From positions 496,001 through 560,000 of the forward strand of contig MU385863.1 in NCBI GenBank assembly GCA_022497145.1: a stretch of 64,000 bases of DNA. Reading direction: 5' to 3'. The position numbers and the translations under genes were made by a program. The notes below the pieces were generated by a model. The model did no database searches and was not told the origin of the DNA. It worked only from the letters and a program-made list of their open reading frames with translations. The stretch is from Rostrohypoxylon terebratum. Its lineage: Eukaryota > Ascomycota > Sordariomycetes > Xylariales > Hypoxylaceae. Below are positions 50,673-62,038 of this stretch, piece after piece (positions within the stretch are counted from its first letter, which is position 1; the number at the start of each line of letters is the position of its first letter).

Positions 50673-52420
50673 AGTAAACCTCAGGTGCAGCGACTCCGAG
50701 TCTCCGACATATCATACGGCGATGCCAGACCCGAGCGGGGAAATATGTTGTGCACTATCGCTAGGAACACCAAAGGAACTTGGATTGGAGATTTCGCTGG
50801 CCAAGAATAATCTTTATCATCGGCTTTCTATTCTTGAACTATCAGTAATGAATATAACTTTTTTCTAATCGATTTGGTAATTGTTTATGATGATGGGTGT
50901 TCGTAGATCGGTTTGCTGGTGTTCCATCCCGCCAACCCAAACCCCCTAGTCCTGCAAGTAATTGTCGGTATTTACCTATTACCTATGAGCTTTTTTGGAT
51001 GGCTGCAACCTCCGTACTTCATGGTGGATAGGCGGTACTTTCAGCGTCCGATTGTCCGACTGCCCATTTGAACACTGCCTCAAAAATAACGGCTTAGCAC
51101 AAATCAGAACCAATGGTTGCAAAGGCACCACTTATAAGTTCACTAACTTCACTCTGATTGGTAATTCCACTATGTGTGGATTGATTTCAGTGGCTGGTAT
51201 AAATAGAATAGTCCTGTAAGGTTTCCTAACCGCTCCCTTGCTTCAAATTGAAAAATTGCTTGAGTATGGGCTATCTTTGTTCTTATTGGTCAGAGTTGGT
51301 GCTTACCATTCAGAAGGGCGTCAGAAAAAGTGCCCCATGTATTAATAATACTGCTATACACTGTCCTAGTTGACCAATCAGAAACCGGGAGATGTACAGT
51401 GCATTACGGTACTATTAATACCTAGGGCACTTTTTCTGACGTCCTTCTGCCATTATATAAGCTATAATCTCGAATAAAACTTTAATGAAGCTATCGCGGG
51501 TGAAGTCTAACTTGTAATGAGGTAGGCAAATTTCTGTTCTAGGAAGATACATATATCCCAAGAGAAAATCATTTCACAATGAATTTGAATAGAGACAGAG
51601 ATGTCTGACTATGTTGATGAAACTTGGCCGTAGACATTTGCTCAATGCTCGTCTTAGCGTTAATAGATCTTAGTCCGAACAGTACGGCTTAGCTGAAATG
51701 TAGTGGCATGGAGTTTATTCACTCTTGTAAGCGTGGGAGATTAGGCTTATGTAATCCACGGTCTCGTGATGGCGGTGTGGGACGGCAGAATGCCGAACTC
51801 AGTAATAAATAAGGTGGTCATTTAATAACATCCAAACGTAGCGCTTGATAGGTAAATAGTATTAAAATCGATCAAAACGATTGGTTGAAGTTTCAGTTGG
51901 AAAGTATCTAATATACTCAAATTGCTTTCAGCTTTTGTTAGCTCGCTCTATGACGGAAGTATAAATCATCAACTCGCCTGAAAGACCCTGACGTTGGAAG
52001 GATTCTTGAATTTATACCACTACAGACGAATCATGAAAACAGCGCAGTGACCAGGACACGTAAGTAAAGATAAGAGTGAAATACTCCATATTAAAAACAG
52101 CCTCCGTGGAGGTTTTATAACACCGGTATCCCGAGGTATCTTAATAATTTTCGTAACATATTTCCAGGTATAACTCGACTATTCCATCTCCATCTTCAAC
52201 TTCACTTCCACTCTGCCCCGTACCGCTATGTTTCCCTTCCTTTCCCTTCCCTTTCCTTTCAATAATTCGGTAATCTTCATGCTCGTAAAACGACAACACG
52301 GGTAAACCCGCCCTATTCAGCCACGTCCATCTCCTCACGGGATGTATACATCAATGTCCACCACACACCCACAAATATGCAAAAGCATCAAACTCCCACT
52401 CCAACTCAGACATCAGCATC
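50673..52420. other. Intergenic region with a MITE
   Basis: No gene is supported. The first 150 bases are probably the inhibitor 3' UTR. A MITE lies at 51311-51449 (own entry). A short hairpin (CCTCCGTGGAGG) is at about 52091-52102. Confidence 0.55.
51311..51449. mobile_element. MITE with ~41-bp terminal inverted repeats and CCATT target duplication
   Basis: The 139-bp element starts CAGAAGGGCGTCAG and ends CTGACGTCCTTCTG. The terminal inverted repeats are about 41 bp with roughly four mismatches, and the pairing continues with gaps toward the centre (TACACTGT against GCACTGTAC), so almost the whole element folds into one hairpin. Direct repeats CCATT flank it exactly (51306-51310 and 51450-51454), as expected for a target-site duplication. 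There is no coding capacity, so it must depend on a transposase elsewhere in the genome. The family cannot be named with certainty. Confidence 0.85.
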
Positions 52421-53395
52421 CTAATACCTCGAGCCGTCCGCAAACGGGTTATTAGCCTGCGGCGCGGGACTAAGATCCCTCTTGGGCGTGGGGATAGCAG
52501 TCTCCTCCCTGGAGGCATTTGCCTGGCTAGCGGCGTTGGCGGCGTTGGTCTTGGCGATCGCGGCAGCCTGGGCCATGGCCCTGCGCTTCCGCTCGCGGCT
52601 CTTCTCCGAGCAGGCGAAGAAGAGGAGGGTGGCGAACCCGCTCGCGAAGCAGATCGCGAGGAAGATGGTGATGATGAGCTCGCCGGTGTCGAGGCTGTCC
52701 TTGCGCACCATGCACGTGTCGTTGCCGTTGTCGTCTGTCAAGCAGATGTTGGTCGACGCGCACACGGATGTCGTGACCGTGGTTTCGAAGCACGAGAGCG
52801 TCGAGCCTGAGGCCGTACCTGTGGACTGGACGGGGCAGGTGGTGGTGGACGTTGTGGATGCGGTGCTACATTGAAGGGAGCCCGTGGTGGTTGTCGCTGT
52901 GCCTGTGCTGGTGCCTGTGCTAGTGGCGGTTGATGCGGCGGTTGTGGTCGTGTCTGCGGGGGCGGGAGCTATATTGCAGGGCGCTCGTCAGTTTCTCATC
53001 CTGCACAGGTCTTTCTCATATTTTCACGTATTCATCATCTCTGTGGGCAAATATGTCTTACCTGGCAAAGCCTCCGGCGATCGCCGCCTCAGCTCGGCAG
53101 CGGACTTCCCGTTATCGCAGTTGTGAAGGAGGAAAGCCGCCTCGATGCCCGCTTCTGCGTTCGTGCACCCGGCGTTTTGGAAGCAGCGCTCTAGGTCACC
53201 CATCTCGACAAACTTGGGAACGCGTAGAAAGCAGTATTCGAGAGATCCCTTATCACCGCAGGCCGCAGCCACGGAGAACTTGGCAGCGCCACTTTGTATG
53301 CATGACGACCGGTCTGCTACTGTGGCGCCAAGTGAGGATCCCGAGAGGGCTAGGAAGAGGGGTATGGCCGCCGTGGATGATTTTGAAATATGCAT
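52421..53395 (-). CDS. Cys-rich secreted-type single-pass membrane protein, uncharacterised
   Basis: Two exons on the minus strand, 53395-53062 and 52968-52421 (293 residues), joined in phase by an intron with GTAAGA donor, CTGAC branch and ATATAG acceptor. Order of parts: signal peptide (ending near SGSSLGA), a Cys-rich domain of about 80 residues with the block ERCFQNAGCTNAEAGIEAAF and six cysteines, then a Thr/Ser-rich linker with further cysteines (about 112-205). A transmembrane helix at about 208-231 (LIITIFLAICFASGFATLLFF) and a basic then Ala/Asn-rich cytosolic tail complete the protein. The arrangement suggests a wall- or surface-anchored receptor or adhesin. The cysteine pattern is shorter than the eight-Cys CFEM domain, so I do not call it CFEM. 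Function unknown. Confidence 0.75.
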
Positions 53396-55525
53396 TTTTG
53401 GGAATAGTCGAAATGAAATCTCAAAGAGATGAGAGATGGCGATATTATAATGGACTTAAGATCGAGATGCTCTTTTTCTTCGGACTGAGCTAGAGACGAG
53501 GCTCAGTTGAGAGCTCGCTGGTGTAAGTTACCCGAATAGGAAATAATCAGCGAGCTGAAGTAGAGTATTACAAACCAAGCTCTCTTGCCCAAGAGATCTT
53601 GTTGCTCGACGTCGACGATTCCCGAGTCAGCTTTTAGGGGTTTTTATGATATCCCGACGACTTTTCCTTCTCTGGTTTCAATACGTCTTGTGTGGGAGTA
53701 GATCACACAATAACAAGCAGGTAGTCAAAACCCGGTAGTACTGGGTGAAACCACGCGAAGGGTCGTACGTACCAAGGCTGACGTAGAGAAGACGACGAAG
53801 AAGGAAAAAAAGAAGCCTCAGCGAGCCAACGAGGAGAAAAAATAGTTGGGTCGACGAAAAACACGGATGTACGGCTGAATATGTACTGCGTGAGAAAAAG
53901 GCCTGAAGCGGCAGTCCAGATGCAGCTAGGCTAGTCAGTCTAGCCAGTCTAGCCAGTCCAGCCCCATCTACGATGCATCTCAAGACTCAGGGTCGTTTTT
54001 TTTGGGCAGGGCCTACAGGACCTAACGGACCTAAGGTCGAAAGGGTCTAATGACTAGGGGCAGAGCAGAGCACTAGGTCGGGTAGCGACAGTTAGCATGA
54101 TTAGCACCTACCACGGTAAAAACAACTAGCCGTTGAGTGTAGTAGTACTTAGTACCTACCTACGACCTAGTACCTACTACCTAGTAGGCTGGGAGGCTAG
54201 TACGTAGGACGCGCGGAGGCGGCGTACCTAGATTGGGGGGAAATGAGAAATGAGACTGAGGCTTTGGTAAATTGAAACCTATCTATTTTGGTATTTTGGT
54301 TGCGTTGCATACCTCCTATAACCCAGGGTCTATAGCGACGCGGGACGAATCGAATCATCGCGTCCCGCAGTACGGCGCAGTCACCAAGGGTCTCTCGTCT
54401 ATCCATTGGCTGAGATTTGAGAAGAGGAACCTATGGTCCAATGGGAGTGTAGACACGGTGGTTTGGAAGTTAGAAACATGGAGGATTGGAAATTTGATCT
54501 TGTCTGACTGTCTGACAAGATGTATCCAGTTGAGTCGCACAGTTCCATCACAATCCCATCAAACTAGAGAGTGAAGCCGAGCTGACAATCGTGGTCTGGT
54601 TTACATCTGGCGATACTTTTCACATCCATGATCCATAGATGATAGATGTCAGATGTCAAAGCTTCGAGATCATCGTGTCGAGGTAACGTGGGACTACGAG
54701 GTAGCTTATTGGGTGAGTTGTATCGCACATCGCCTTCGCATTAACTGGTCATTATGACTGATTCGTAAGTGTTGTCAATGCAGAAATGCAGAAATGCAGA
54801 AACTAAAAATTCCAGTGGGAAAAAACCCCAACCCCCTTTTCAGGGTCCTTGGCGTGGCTTGTTACGCGCATACATATGTCCCGGTAGACGGCAGATAAAT
54901 CACTGATAAACCAGATATGTTCCTTACAAGGAATATACTTCTAGCAGATGCACTAGACCAGATTAGGTAATTTAAGGCTGTACCCTAGACGCAAGTCAGC
55001 GTGGCTCAGCCGAGACATCCGACCAAAAGGGGCTTAGATCTAGATTAAGAGGTGGATACTCTATACTATCGGAAAGAGATACCCAGTTCAAATGTGATCC
55101 GTGAATCTTTCCCTACACCTACAGACCTACAGTTAAACTGCACAATACCTCGATATGCTATTACATGTAAAATCAAAGATTAAGTTGGGATGGCAACAAC
55201 ATCCATTCATTCAGGCTCTAGGGGAAAACGCCTTCCTCGAACCTTGAATTATGAGTTGGGGTGTTGGCGTAGCACGGCATTTGGGCATATGAATAGGCAC
55301 CTACCTCATATTCAGTGCGTTCAATGTTCCTGCAAATGTTCCTGCAATTGATTCAGACGTGACTTAATTTCAGAATCTCGGCATCACACTCATATCGGAG
55401 GAACGGTGATAGATCCCATACCTACAGCATATTAGTCACCTCACACCAGCTGTTTCACACAAGATCTTACCACTTAGCTTTTCCAGCATATTCTAGGCTA
55501 CCCGATATCTAACGACAGTACCAAG
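53396..55525. other. Intergenic region without recognised genes
   Basis: About 2.1 kb. It contains a short AGTCTAGCC tandem near 53936-53962, a TACCTA/TAGTAC-rich patch (54145-54190) and an ATGCAGAA triplicate near 54779-54800. No coding region is supported. Confidence 0.5.
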
Positions 55526-56510
55526 ATGGAGGAAAATCAAGCATCAACCGAGAAGCCAACACAGCAAAGAACCCCCACCAACTTCTGCCACCTACCAAGA
55601 GAATTGAGGGACATGACATGAGATTGTGTCGTCCAAGGCGAGCGCACAAGAGCGCACCTCTTTCTCCTCGCCATTTATAATGAGAAGATCAACGGCGCCG
55701 CATTGAAGTAGGAGTGCAAGCACTTTTGGGCCGCAGACTACATTAGGTAGTCTGCCGAAGTATCCAACCAATCCTAAAAAATACAAGGGGCTTCCCAGGA
55801 ACTCATCGAGACATCTGCTAGATGGTGGTTCCAAAAGACTAGAGACGATGGCCCGCGCATGTTCGGGCCTGCTGGCAGAGGTGTGGCTTTCACTACTTAC
55901 AGCGACGACGGCGAGAGGGAGGACCGATACTTCGCGATCCGAAGCCATGACCTAATTGACTGCTATCGACAACTTAACGGTGACATACACAAGGAATATT
56001 AACCGCTTCAACCGTTCGTCCTAAATATGTACGGCTAGGTATGATGGACTCGAGAATGAAAAATTGATGGATCGTCTTGCTGACGTCCAGCATGTCGCAA
56101 TGGAATACAACCCGAATTGGAAAATTCCGACTCAAAATTCCATCGATTATCCTAACTTGAGCGACACTATAGGTGACAATGTGCCCATTCGGCTCATCGA
56201 CTACACGATTCGCCCAACCAAAGACCCGTCACACTCACGCACCGGAATTCGAGAGGACCGGGACGTGCTCTACGGCAACGGATACAGGCTCGTCAGCGTG
56301 CATTCTTCGGATACGGAGTGGGAGTTCGACGACGGCACTTGCCTACTGACAGAAAGGCGCAGTGCCTCCCATTTCGCCAACGATTCCCAAAAAGCATGTA
56401 AATTATGTGATGTAAGGAAGTATTCTTTTGAAGCAGAAACTATTGGTACTTTTTACTTACTTGGTGGGGAGCAAGAGATTTCATATCAGGAAGAGAAGTA
56501 TGAAAAATGA
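55526..56510 (+). pseudogene. Broken F-box-like (2EXR-type) gene
   Basis: The frame starts with an ATG at 55526 and soon shows the family block NFCHLPRELRDM, followed by DCVVQGERT, as in fungal F-box-like/2EXR proteins (pattern LPxELRxxIY). The frame is then broken by four premature stops before 56000: TGA right after RDMT, TAG after ALK, TAG after DYIR, and TAA after SNQS. A fifth TAA ends this frame near 55999. A second open piece in another frame (56064-56510) continues the homology-like text (DRLADVQHVAMEYNPNW) and ends at TGA. Two of the stops would be one C-to-T change from Gln, compatible with RIP or simple decay. The minus-strand open frame at 55592-55948 is only its shadow. Confidence 0.65.
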
Positions 56511-57032
56511 ATCTTTGGGATAACCCAAAATATTTGGAGCTTTGGTGTGCTGTATCGCAGCGTTCGTTATATTGTCCTTAATTCGGATAGACTTGAAAGG
56601 ACAAAATGGACTTTCCCGCGTTCGAAAATTTTGTCTAATTTGTCAAGATGAGAGATTGGAGGTCACCATTGTCTCCCTAAAGTCAACGCAGTAATTGGTT
56701 GAGAGGGAACTTTAGATTTCGAAGTTCCAATTCTACGGAGACCCACGGGGCGTAATCCCGTGCATGATTGTTGGTATCCATCTTTGGGGGGATGGAAGAT
56801 GGGCTTCCTTTTATAAAGAATGACCTCCCTATGCAGGTAAGTTAGTATATCGTATATTTGGGAAAGAACACTTTGAATGAGAACAAATGAGAAAGATCGA
56901 GAGAGTTGAGCCACAGGTCTATATTCTATAAAGTGGCTTCCCAATGCCTTCGATTCCTCTAGTAGTCCCTGAGAGACAGTTAGAGGCAGCTTCCATTTTC
57001 TTCCATTTTACCGCGAATTATATAATAACATC

Positions 57033-57429
57033 ATGCAGCACATGGATGCCGAACTCGAGGTTAGTGCTGATTTATAGAAATACTGCAGCGCGGAATCTGA
57101 AGAAGCTTGAAAACGCCAAAGCAAGTAGCTGCTGCCGCAACTCTATCACATATGCATATATACTAACTTGTGCAGGAAATCCTCCCAGTATGGTGAGATC
57201 TTATGCTATCAATATTTCCTATGAATTATAAATGTCTTCTACCCGAAGGAGTTCCAAGATAAACTTAAGCGGAGGGAAGCGTGTCCTGCAGTTAGAGCAA
57301 TGATCAAAGTAAGGGTTTATCTAGGTACCTAAGCATTCCCAAGCATTACCTATACTAACATTCATGAAGGCGATACAAAAACAAATCCAGAATGAAAGAG
57401 CACGACTGGAGAGAGCAGGGAACTTGTGA
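57033..57429 (+). CDS. Possible small or partial multi-exon gene
   Basis: A set of good splice signals joins short in-phase coding pieces. Piece A ends at 57059 (MQHMDAELE from the ATG at 57033). Intron 57060-57175 has donor GTTAGT, branch ACTAAC and acceptor TGCAG. A 12-nt piece follows (57176-57187, EILP), then intron 57188-57248 with donor GTATGG. Piece C is 57249-57308 (EFQDKLKRREACPAVRAMIK). Intron 57309-57369 has donor GTAAGG and branch ACTAAC. Piece D is 57370-57429 (AIQKQIQNERARLERAGNL, TGA). The last intron and pieces C and D are the most convincing. The conceptual product is a 52-residue charged helix. Upstream the frame is open only back to 56973, so further 5' exons may be lost or unrecognised. 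Family not recognised; it may be the decayed 3' end of a longer gene. Confidence 0.35.
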
Positions 57430-58379
57430 CGAAAGGAAGAAAGACAGACCGAATGAGCGATCGATGTTAGGTAGTATAGTTAAAATTGACTATAAGATTG
57501 ACTACCTCTCATAGAATTCAACGTATTTATTTCGCGACCATTTCTGTGCATAGTGCGTCAGCCGGGATTCCTCCACATCTCCAAAACTAACAGCTTCGAT
57601 AAATGGCGACTTAAGATGAATCTCTAATTACCTACATTTAAGTACTGGGTTCGGCACTCTACGCCATGTTCAGGATTTCTAATACTCATTTATTTAACTG
57701 TTCACACCTACCCACGCCCAATGAAAGCGACCGAAACAGGCACGTACGTATCGCAATCAAGCAAGTGATTCGGCATCATGTCACTTCATTCATAGGCACG
57801 TTCATAACACGAAACATATTATTACGGATGCTCAACGAGTTATTTCCCATTCATAATGATGACCCTAAAATGGGGCAACGTTTGAAGTGTGTGTGTTCTT
57901 ACGAGAGCAGCGTAAAAGAGGAGAATGCAACATCCCGTTTCCTCCCCCTCCATTTCCATCTCTCGCGTGTGCGTGTGTCCCTAGGGCCCTCGGTCCTTCC
58001 AGAGACTTAGGCCTAAGGGTGAAGAGTGTGTGTGTATGTGTGTAGTGGTGAAGGTGGTAGGGTGTACTCGACGGGTGGAAAGGAAGATATGTAGTCGAGT
58101 GGTTGGAAGACTAGCAGAGTAGTTTACAAAGTGCATAAGCGGTGTCGCCTTGTCGAGTGCTCACCCATCGACGGCTCTACCGCTTCCCAACAAGAAAAGG
58201 CATAGGAGAAGAAGAACCCTGGCGAAGAAGTGCGGACCCACCCCCGGAATTCTTGCGCAGAGTAAAGAGTAATCCCAAGACGATCGTAACATCCACGTGA
58301 CCATATCTTCCATTTTGCTATGCTAGTCCTCGAGGCGACCGACCAATTATCGCCCGTTGCGATGTCTCTCGAAAGGCTC
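57430..58379. other. Intergenic spacer, 3' side of nst1
   Basis: About 950 bp without a supported gene. A GT-rich patch (GTGTGTGTGTATGTGTGT) lies near 58027-58043. The open frames just left of 58380 are antisense or out-of-frame shadows of nst1. Confidence 0.5.
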
Positions 58380-61300
58380 CTAAGCTCTTGGGATTGGGGC
58401 GGCATGATTGGGCGAACTAGTGCCCACGATCGGGCTGCTGATCCCGCCAGCGCCAGGAGCCCCCACGCTTCGGGTAAATGGTGCTGCACCTCCATCTGCG
58501 TCAAACCTGATTGCTACTTTACCATCTTCACCACGTCGGATATCGAAGCTTCCACCTCCATTTTGAGGGTTGCCTTCAGTCTCACACATGTCCAGCAACT
58601 CCACTTCGGAAACCGGTTCTTGTCCTGGCAGACCAAGGGAGATAACATGAGCTTGGATGTCAGCTAAGTCAACGTATCTATCCGAGTCCGAGGCATGAGT
58701 TTCAAGTTCTTTGCACGAACTGACGAGCATCTGACGAATGGCGACGGATCGAGGTTGAGAGGTGCGCATGCCAGAAGCTGGAGCGAACGCGGGATTGGGA
58801 GGCCAAGCCGGGCTGGCGAATCCTGGCGGCGGAGAAAATACACTGGGGTGACCCCATGTATTTAATGGCGAACCGACGAAAGGATCTATAAAAGGCGCAC
58901 TTGGAAACGGTGGTCGGGCTCCAGGAGGTGCGGTGCCTCGGCGGTTAGAGCCAACGCCTCCAAAAGGTTCGTCCGTATCATCGAGAAGAGCACTGCTTCC
59001 GAGATGATTACTTACGTCGTCGATATCAGTAGATAGATCGTGACTTCTTTGTCCGTGCACTACGCTTCCGGGTCTACCGATAGGTGCTGGTCTACTGATT
59101 GGTTGAGCAGGGACACCTTGAAGGGGGTTCTCGAATGAGGCAGATGTTTGGCGTGAATGTGACGGGGGCGGTCCCGATGTGCTTTCCGGCGAAAAGCTCT
59201 GGTGATGCATACCGGGAAGAGGCTGTTCCGGAGGTTGATGAAATCCAGGCGGTGCGTGTGGTGGCATCGGAAAGGCTCGACCGCCCATAGGACTAGGCGC
59301 AGAGAAACCCGGCGGTGCTGGTATACCCATTGGACGGAAGTTTCCAGGGGGTGGATACATAGGATCCATCCGGTTGAAGCCGGGAGGGAATTGTGGCGGT
59401 ATGATTCCGGGTGGATACTGCATCCCCATTGGTAACCCCATGTTAAACGGCGTCTGGTGCGAACTAGGTGGGCTCTTGACACCCGCATGTAGAGGAGACG
59501 CCGGCTGAATAGCCGGGGGTCCTCCACCGATTGGACCGTTGGCGGAAGTCTTTCTCGGGGGCCCAATGGGACCTGGACTAGTGTGTAATGGAGTCATCGT
59601 GTGCGGCGACGCATTTTGACTAGGACCAGAAGCGGAATGTGAAGCTTGCGAAACTGATCTAGTTACTTCCTGAGAAGTTGATCGAGGTTTTATGGGCGTC
59701 GGGGCCTTCGGTAGAGCAGGAGTCGCAACAGCGATCTGAGGAGATGGGTGATTAGTCGGATGTTGGTGAGGAATTGCGGGAATTGAAATTGGATGCTGTT
59801 TCTTCGCCGGCTGTGTCGGAATAGGTGCAGCGGGGGTCGCGACCTTAGCTGCCGCCTTCTCCCTTTCTTCCTGCTTCGACTTTTCTTTGGCATCCCGTTC
59901 CGCCTTGGCCTGAGCTGCTCTCAATTCCTTGTCCCTCTTATCCTTCTCGTGTTTCTCTCTCCTTTCTCGAGTCTCGCGTTCCTTCTGCTCGCGCGCTTCT
60001 TGTTCTTTGCGTCGTTGCTCATCCTTGATTTTCTTCTCACGCTCTTTTGCTTCGCGGGCCTTTCGTTCTTGCTCCAATTGTTTCTCCTTCTGCTCAGCAG
60101 CGCGTCGTTGTCGCTCTAGCTCCCTTTTTACCCGCTCTTCTTCCTCGGCCTTCTTCTGCGCGTCCCTCTTCTTGCGCTTCTCTTCAGCCTTGAGTCTGGC
60201 TTCCTCGAGTTTTCTAGCCTCGTCTTTTAAGCGGGCAGCGTCTTCCGCTGCTTTGGCAGCATCCCGCTTAGCCTTCTCCTCGAGCAGCTGTTGCTTTTTC
60301 TGGGCAGCTTTGTCTTTTCGCTTCTGAGCTTCCTTTGCTTTCTTAGCCTTTTGCTGCGTCTTCTGCGTTTCCTCCTGCTCGAGCTCTTCGAGAAGCTTCT
60401 CTTGGCGCTCTCTGGCGACTTTCTCTCGGTAAGCCGTCAGAACTCTTTGCTCGAACATGCGCGCAGCAAATATTTGGAACATTCGACGGCCCTCTTCCAT
60501 ACGCTGCTCCTCGGTCATGGTGTCCTACAGAATATTAGCTAAGAATATATCTCCGTACGACTTTTGCTAGGTACCTCTTCCTCCTCGTAATCCTCGTCCT
60601 GAGTATCATATTCCTCCTCTTCCTCTTCGTCTTCCTCAAAGTCGTCGTCTTCTGTAGGAGCGTGATTGTGAGGATTAGGTATAGAGGCGCCATTAACACT
60701 GTGACCATAACTTCCGGCATAATGCTCCTTAGAGTCCTCCTCGCGAGCCATTCTTCTTTCAGCCAACTGCTCCATCATCTCAATGAATTTCTTGCCGTCA
60801 TTTTTAAGTAGGTCGTCTGCTACAGTAAGAATACCGCCTAAATCATGTTATTCATACACGTTGAATATTACGTATGAATTTAAGGAACGTTGGGGCTTAC
60901 CTTTGACCGTCAGACTTTGACCGAAGTTAAAGAAATCATTGGGATACGAGTCGCGAGGTATTTCCTCTGGTTCATCTTCATCCTCGTCGTCGTCCAAACC
61001 CTCGACGTCACTATACTCTTCCTCAACGTCATCCTCATCATCTTCGCCGTCATCCACATGTTCTACTATACGGCCGTGGGAAGGAGGATGGCTCGGATAT
61101 CGAGTCGGTGGGGCTCCAGGAGGATGTAGTCCGGTCATGGACCCAAACCTTTTGGGTGAAAACATAGGCGGCGCATTCGGGTGGTTATGGGGTTGGTTCG
61201 CAAATGATTCTAACTCCTGATAATAAGCATCATAGAGACCCTCCAGCTCTTCCTCGATCGCCGTCCGCTTGCGCCCGCATACGGTGCAACTACATGTGTG

Positions 61301-62038
61301 CTTCTGTTGCTCCTTCATCTTTTTGAGAACGGCATCTTTTTCGACCTTCACCAAAGATTTACGTTCATCTTCACCTAAACCTAGCCAGAATTGCTTTATT
61401 CGTTCACGTTCTTCGGGACCAGACGTGTTCCATATCTTCTCCTTGGATATGCCAGAAGGGTTGGGCTGGATCGGTTCTTCATTCAATGCCTTCTTCTTCT
61501 TCTTCTTAGACTTCTTGGATTTTTGCGTAGATCCATTCATGCTTTGGTTGAGATCATCCTGGCCATCGTCGCTCTCTGTTTCCTCACCCCAATCTTCACC
61601 ATTGTGGGTATGATTATGAGATAGGCGGGCATCGTTCAGCATAGCATTGTGAGAATCACGCACATCCCTCCTCTGCGATTCGGGTACGGTGGGCAGAGGC
61701 GCGCTGCTCGAAGAGGCCGGACTGGGGAGTCCGTTGGCGGCGGCCTCAGCTTGCTCGGCAGCAGCCTTAGCAGCAGCTTTCGCTCGTCGTTTTTGCTTCT
61801 TGCGATTTACGGGCTGCGCAGGGGGCACATCGATGACGGGCGTGGGGTTGGTCGGAGCACCTCCTCTAGAAGATGATGTGGTCGTCGGAGACGGCTGGGC
61901 AGGGGGAGTAGAAGCTGAAGATTTGGGAACAGATATGTACTTGGTTCCATCCTTGTTCGTGTACTTGGCGGTAGCCTTTGGAGCAGCTGGAGTAGGAGCC
62001 TGTGCGGCTGGCTGTCGGTTGTTGTTTTTCGCAGGCAT
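58380..62038 (-). CDS. nst1: Stress response protein Nst1
   Basis: Three exons on the minus strand: 62038-60901, 60837-60575 and 60524-58380 (1181 residues). Introns have GTAAGC and GTACCT donors with AG acceptors and preserve frame; the second join gives an acidic stretch running straight into [20 protein letters not shown], the family core. Order: N-terminal low-complexity region ([13 protein letters not shown]), basic [12 protein letters not shown], a Cys motif [10 protein letters not shown] near the middle of exon 1, long acidic blocks ([10 protein letters not shown] type), the [14 protein letters not shown] core, about 200 residues of charged coiled coil (Lys/Glu/Arg repeats) and a Pro/Met-rich C-terminus. 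Nst1 is described in fungi as a negative factor for salt tolerance; its molecular role is unclear. A CCTAGG box sits 13 bp upstream of the ATG. Confidence 0.9.

Noticed and set aside
55592..55948. 118-codon minus-strand open frame
   Set aside because: The opposite strand carries the recognisable F-box-like text, so this is its antisense shadow.
58124..58504. Open frame on the minus strand overlapping the 3' end of nst1
   Set aside because: It overlaps nst1 coding sequence in another frame and shows no domain; a shadow of nst1 composition.
59793..60327. Plus-strand open frames rich in Leu/Ser/Phe opposite nst1
   Set aside because: Antisense of the Lys/Glu/Arg coiled coil; repetitive composition alone opens the frame.
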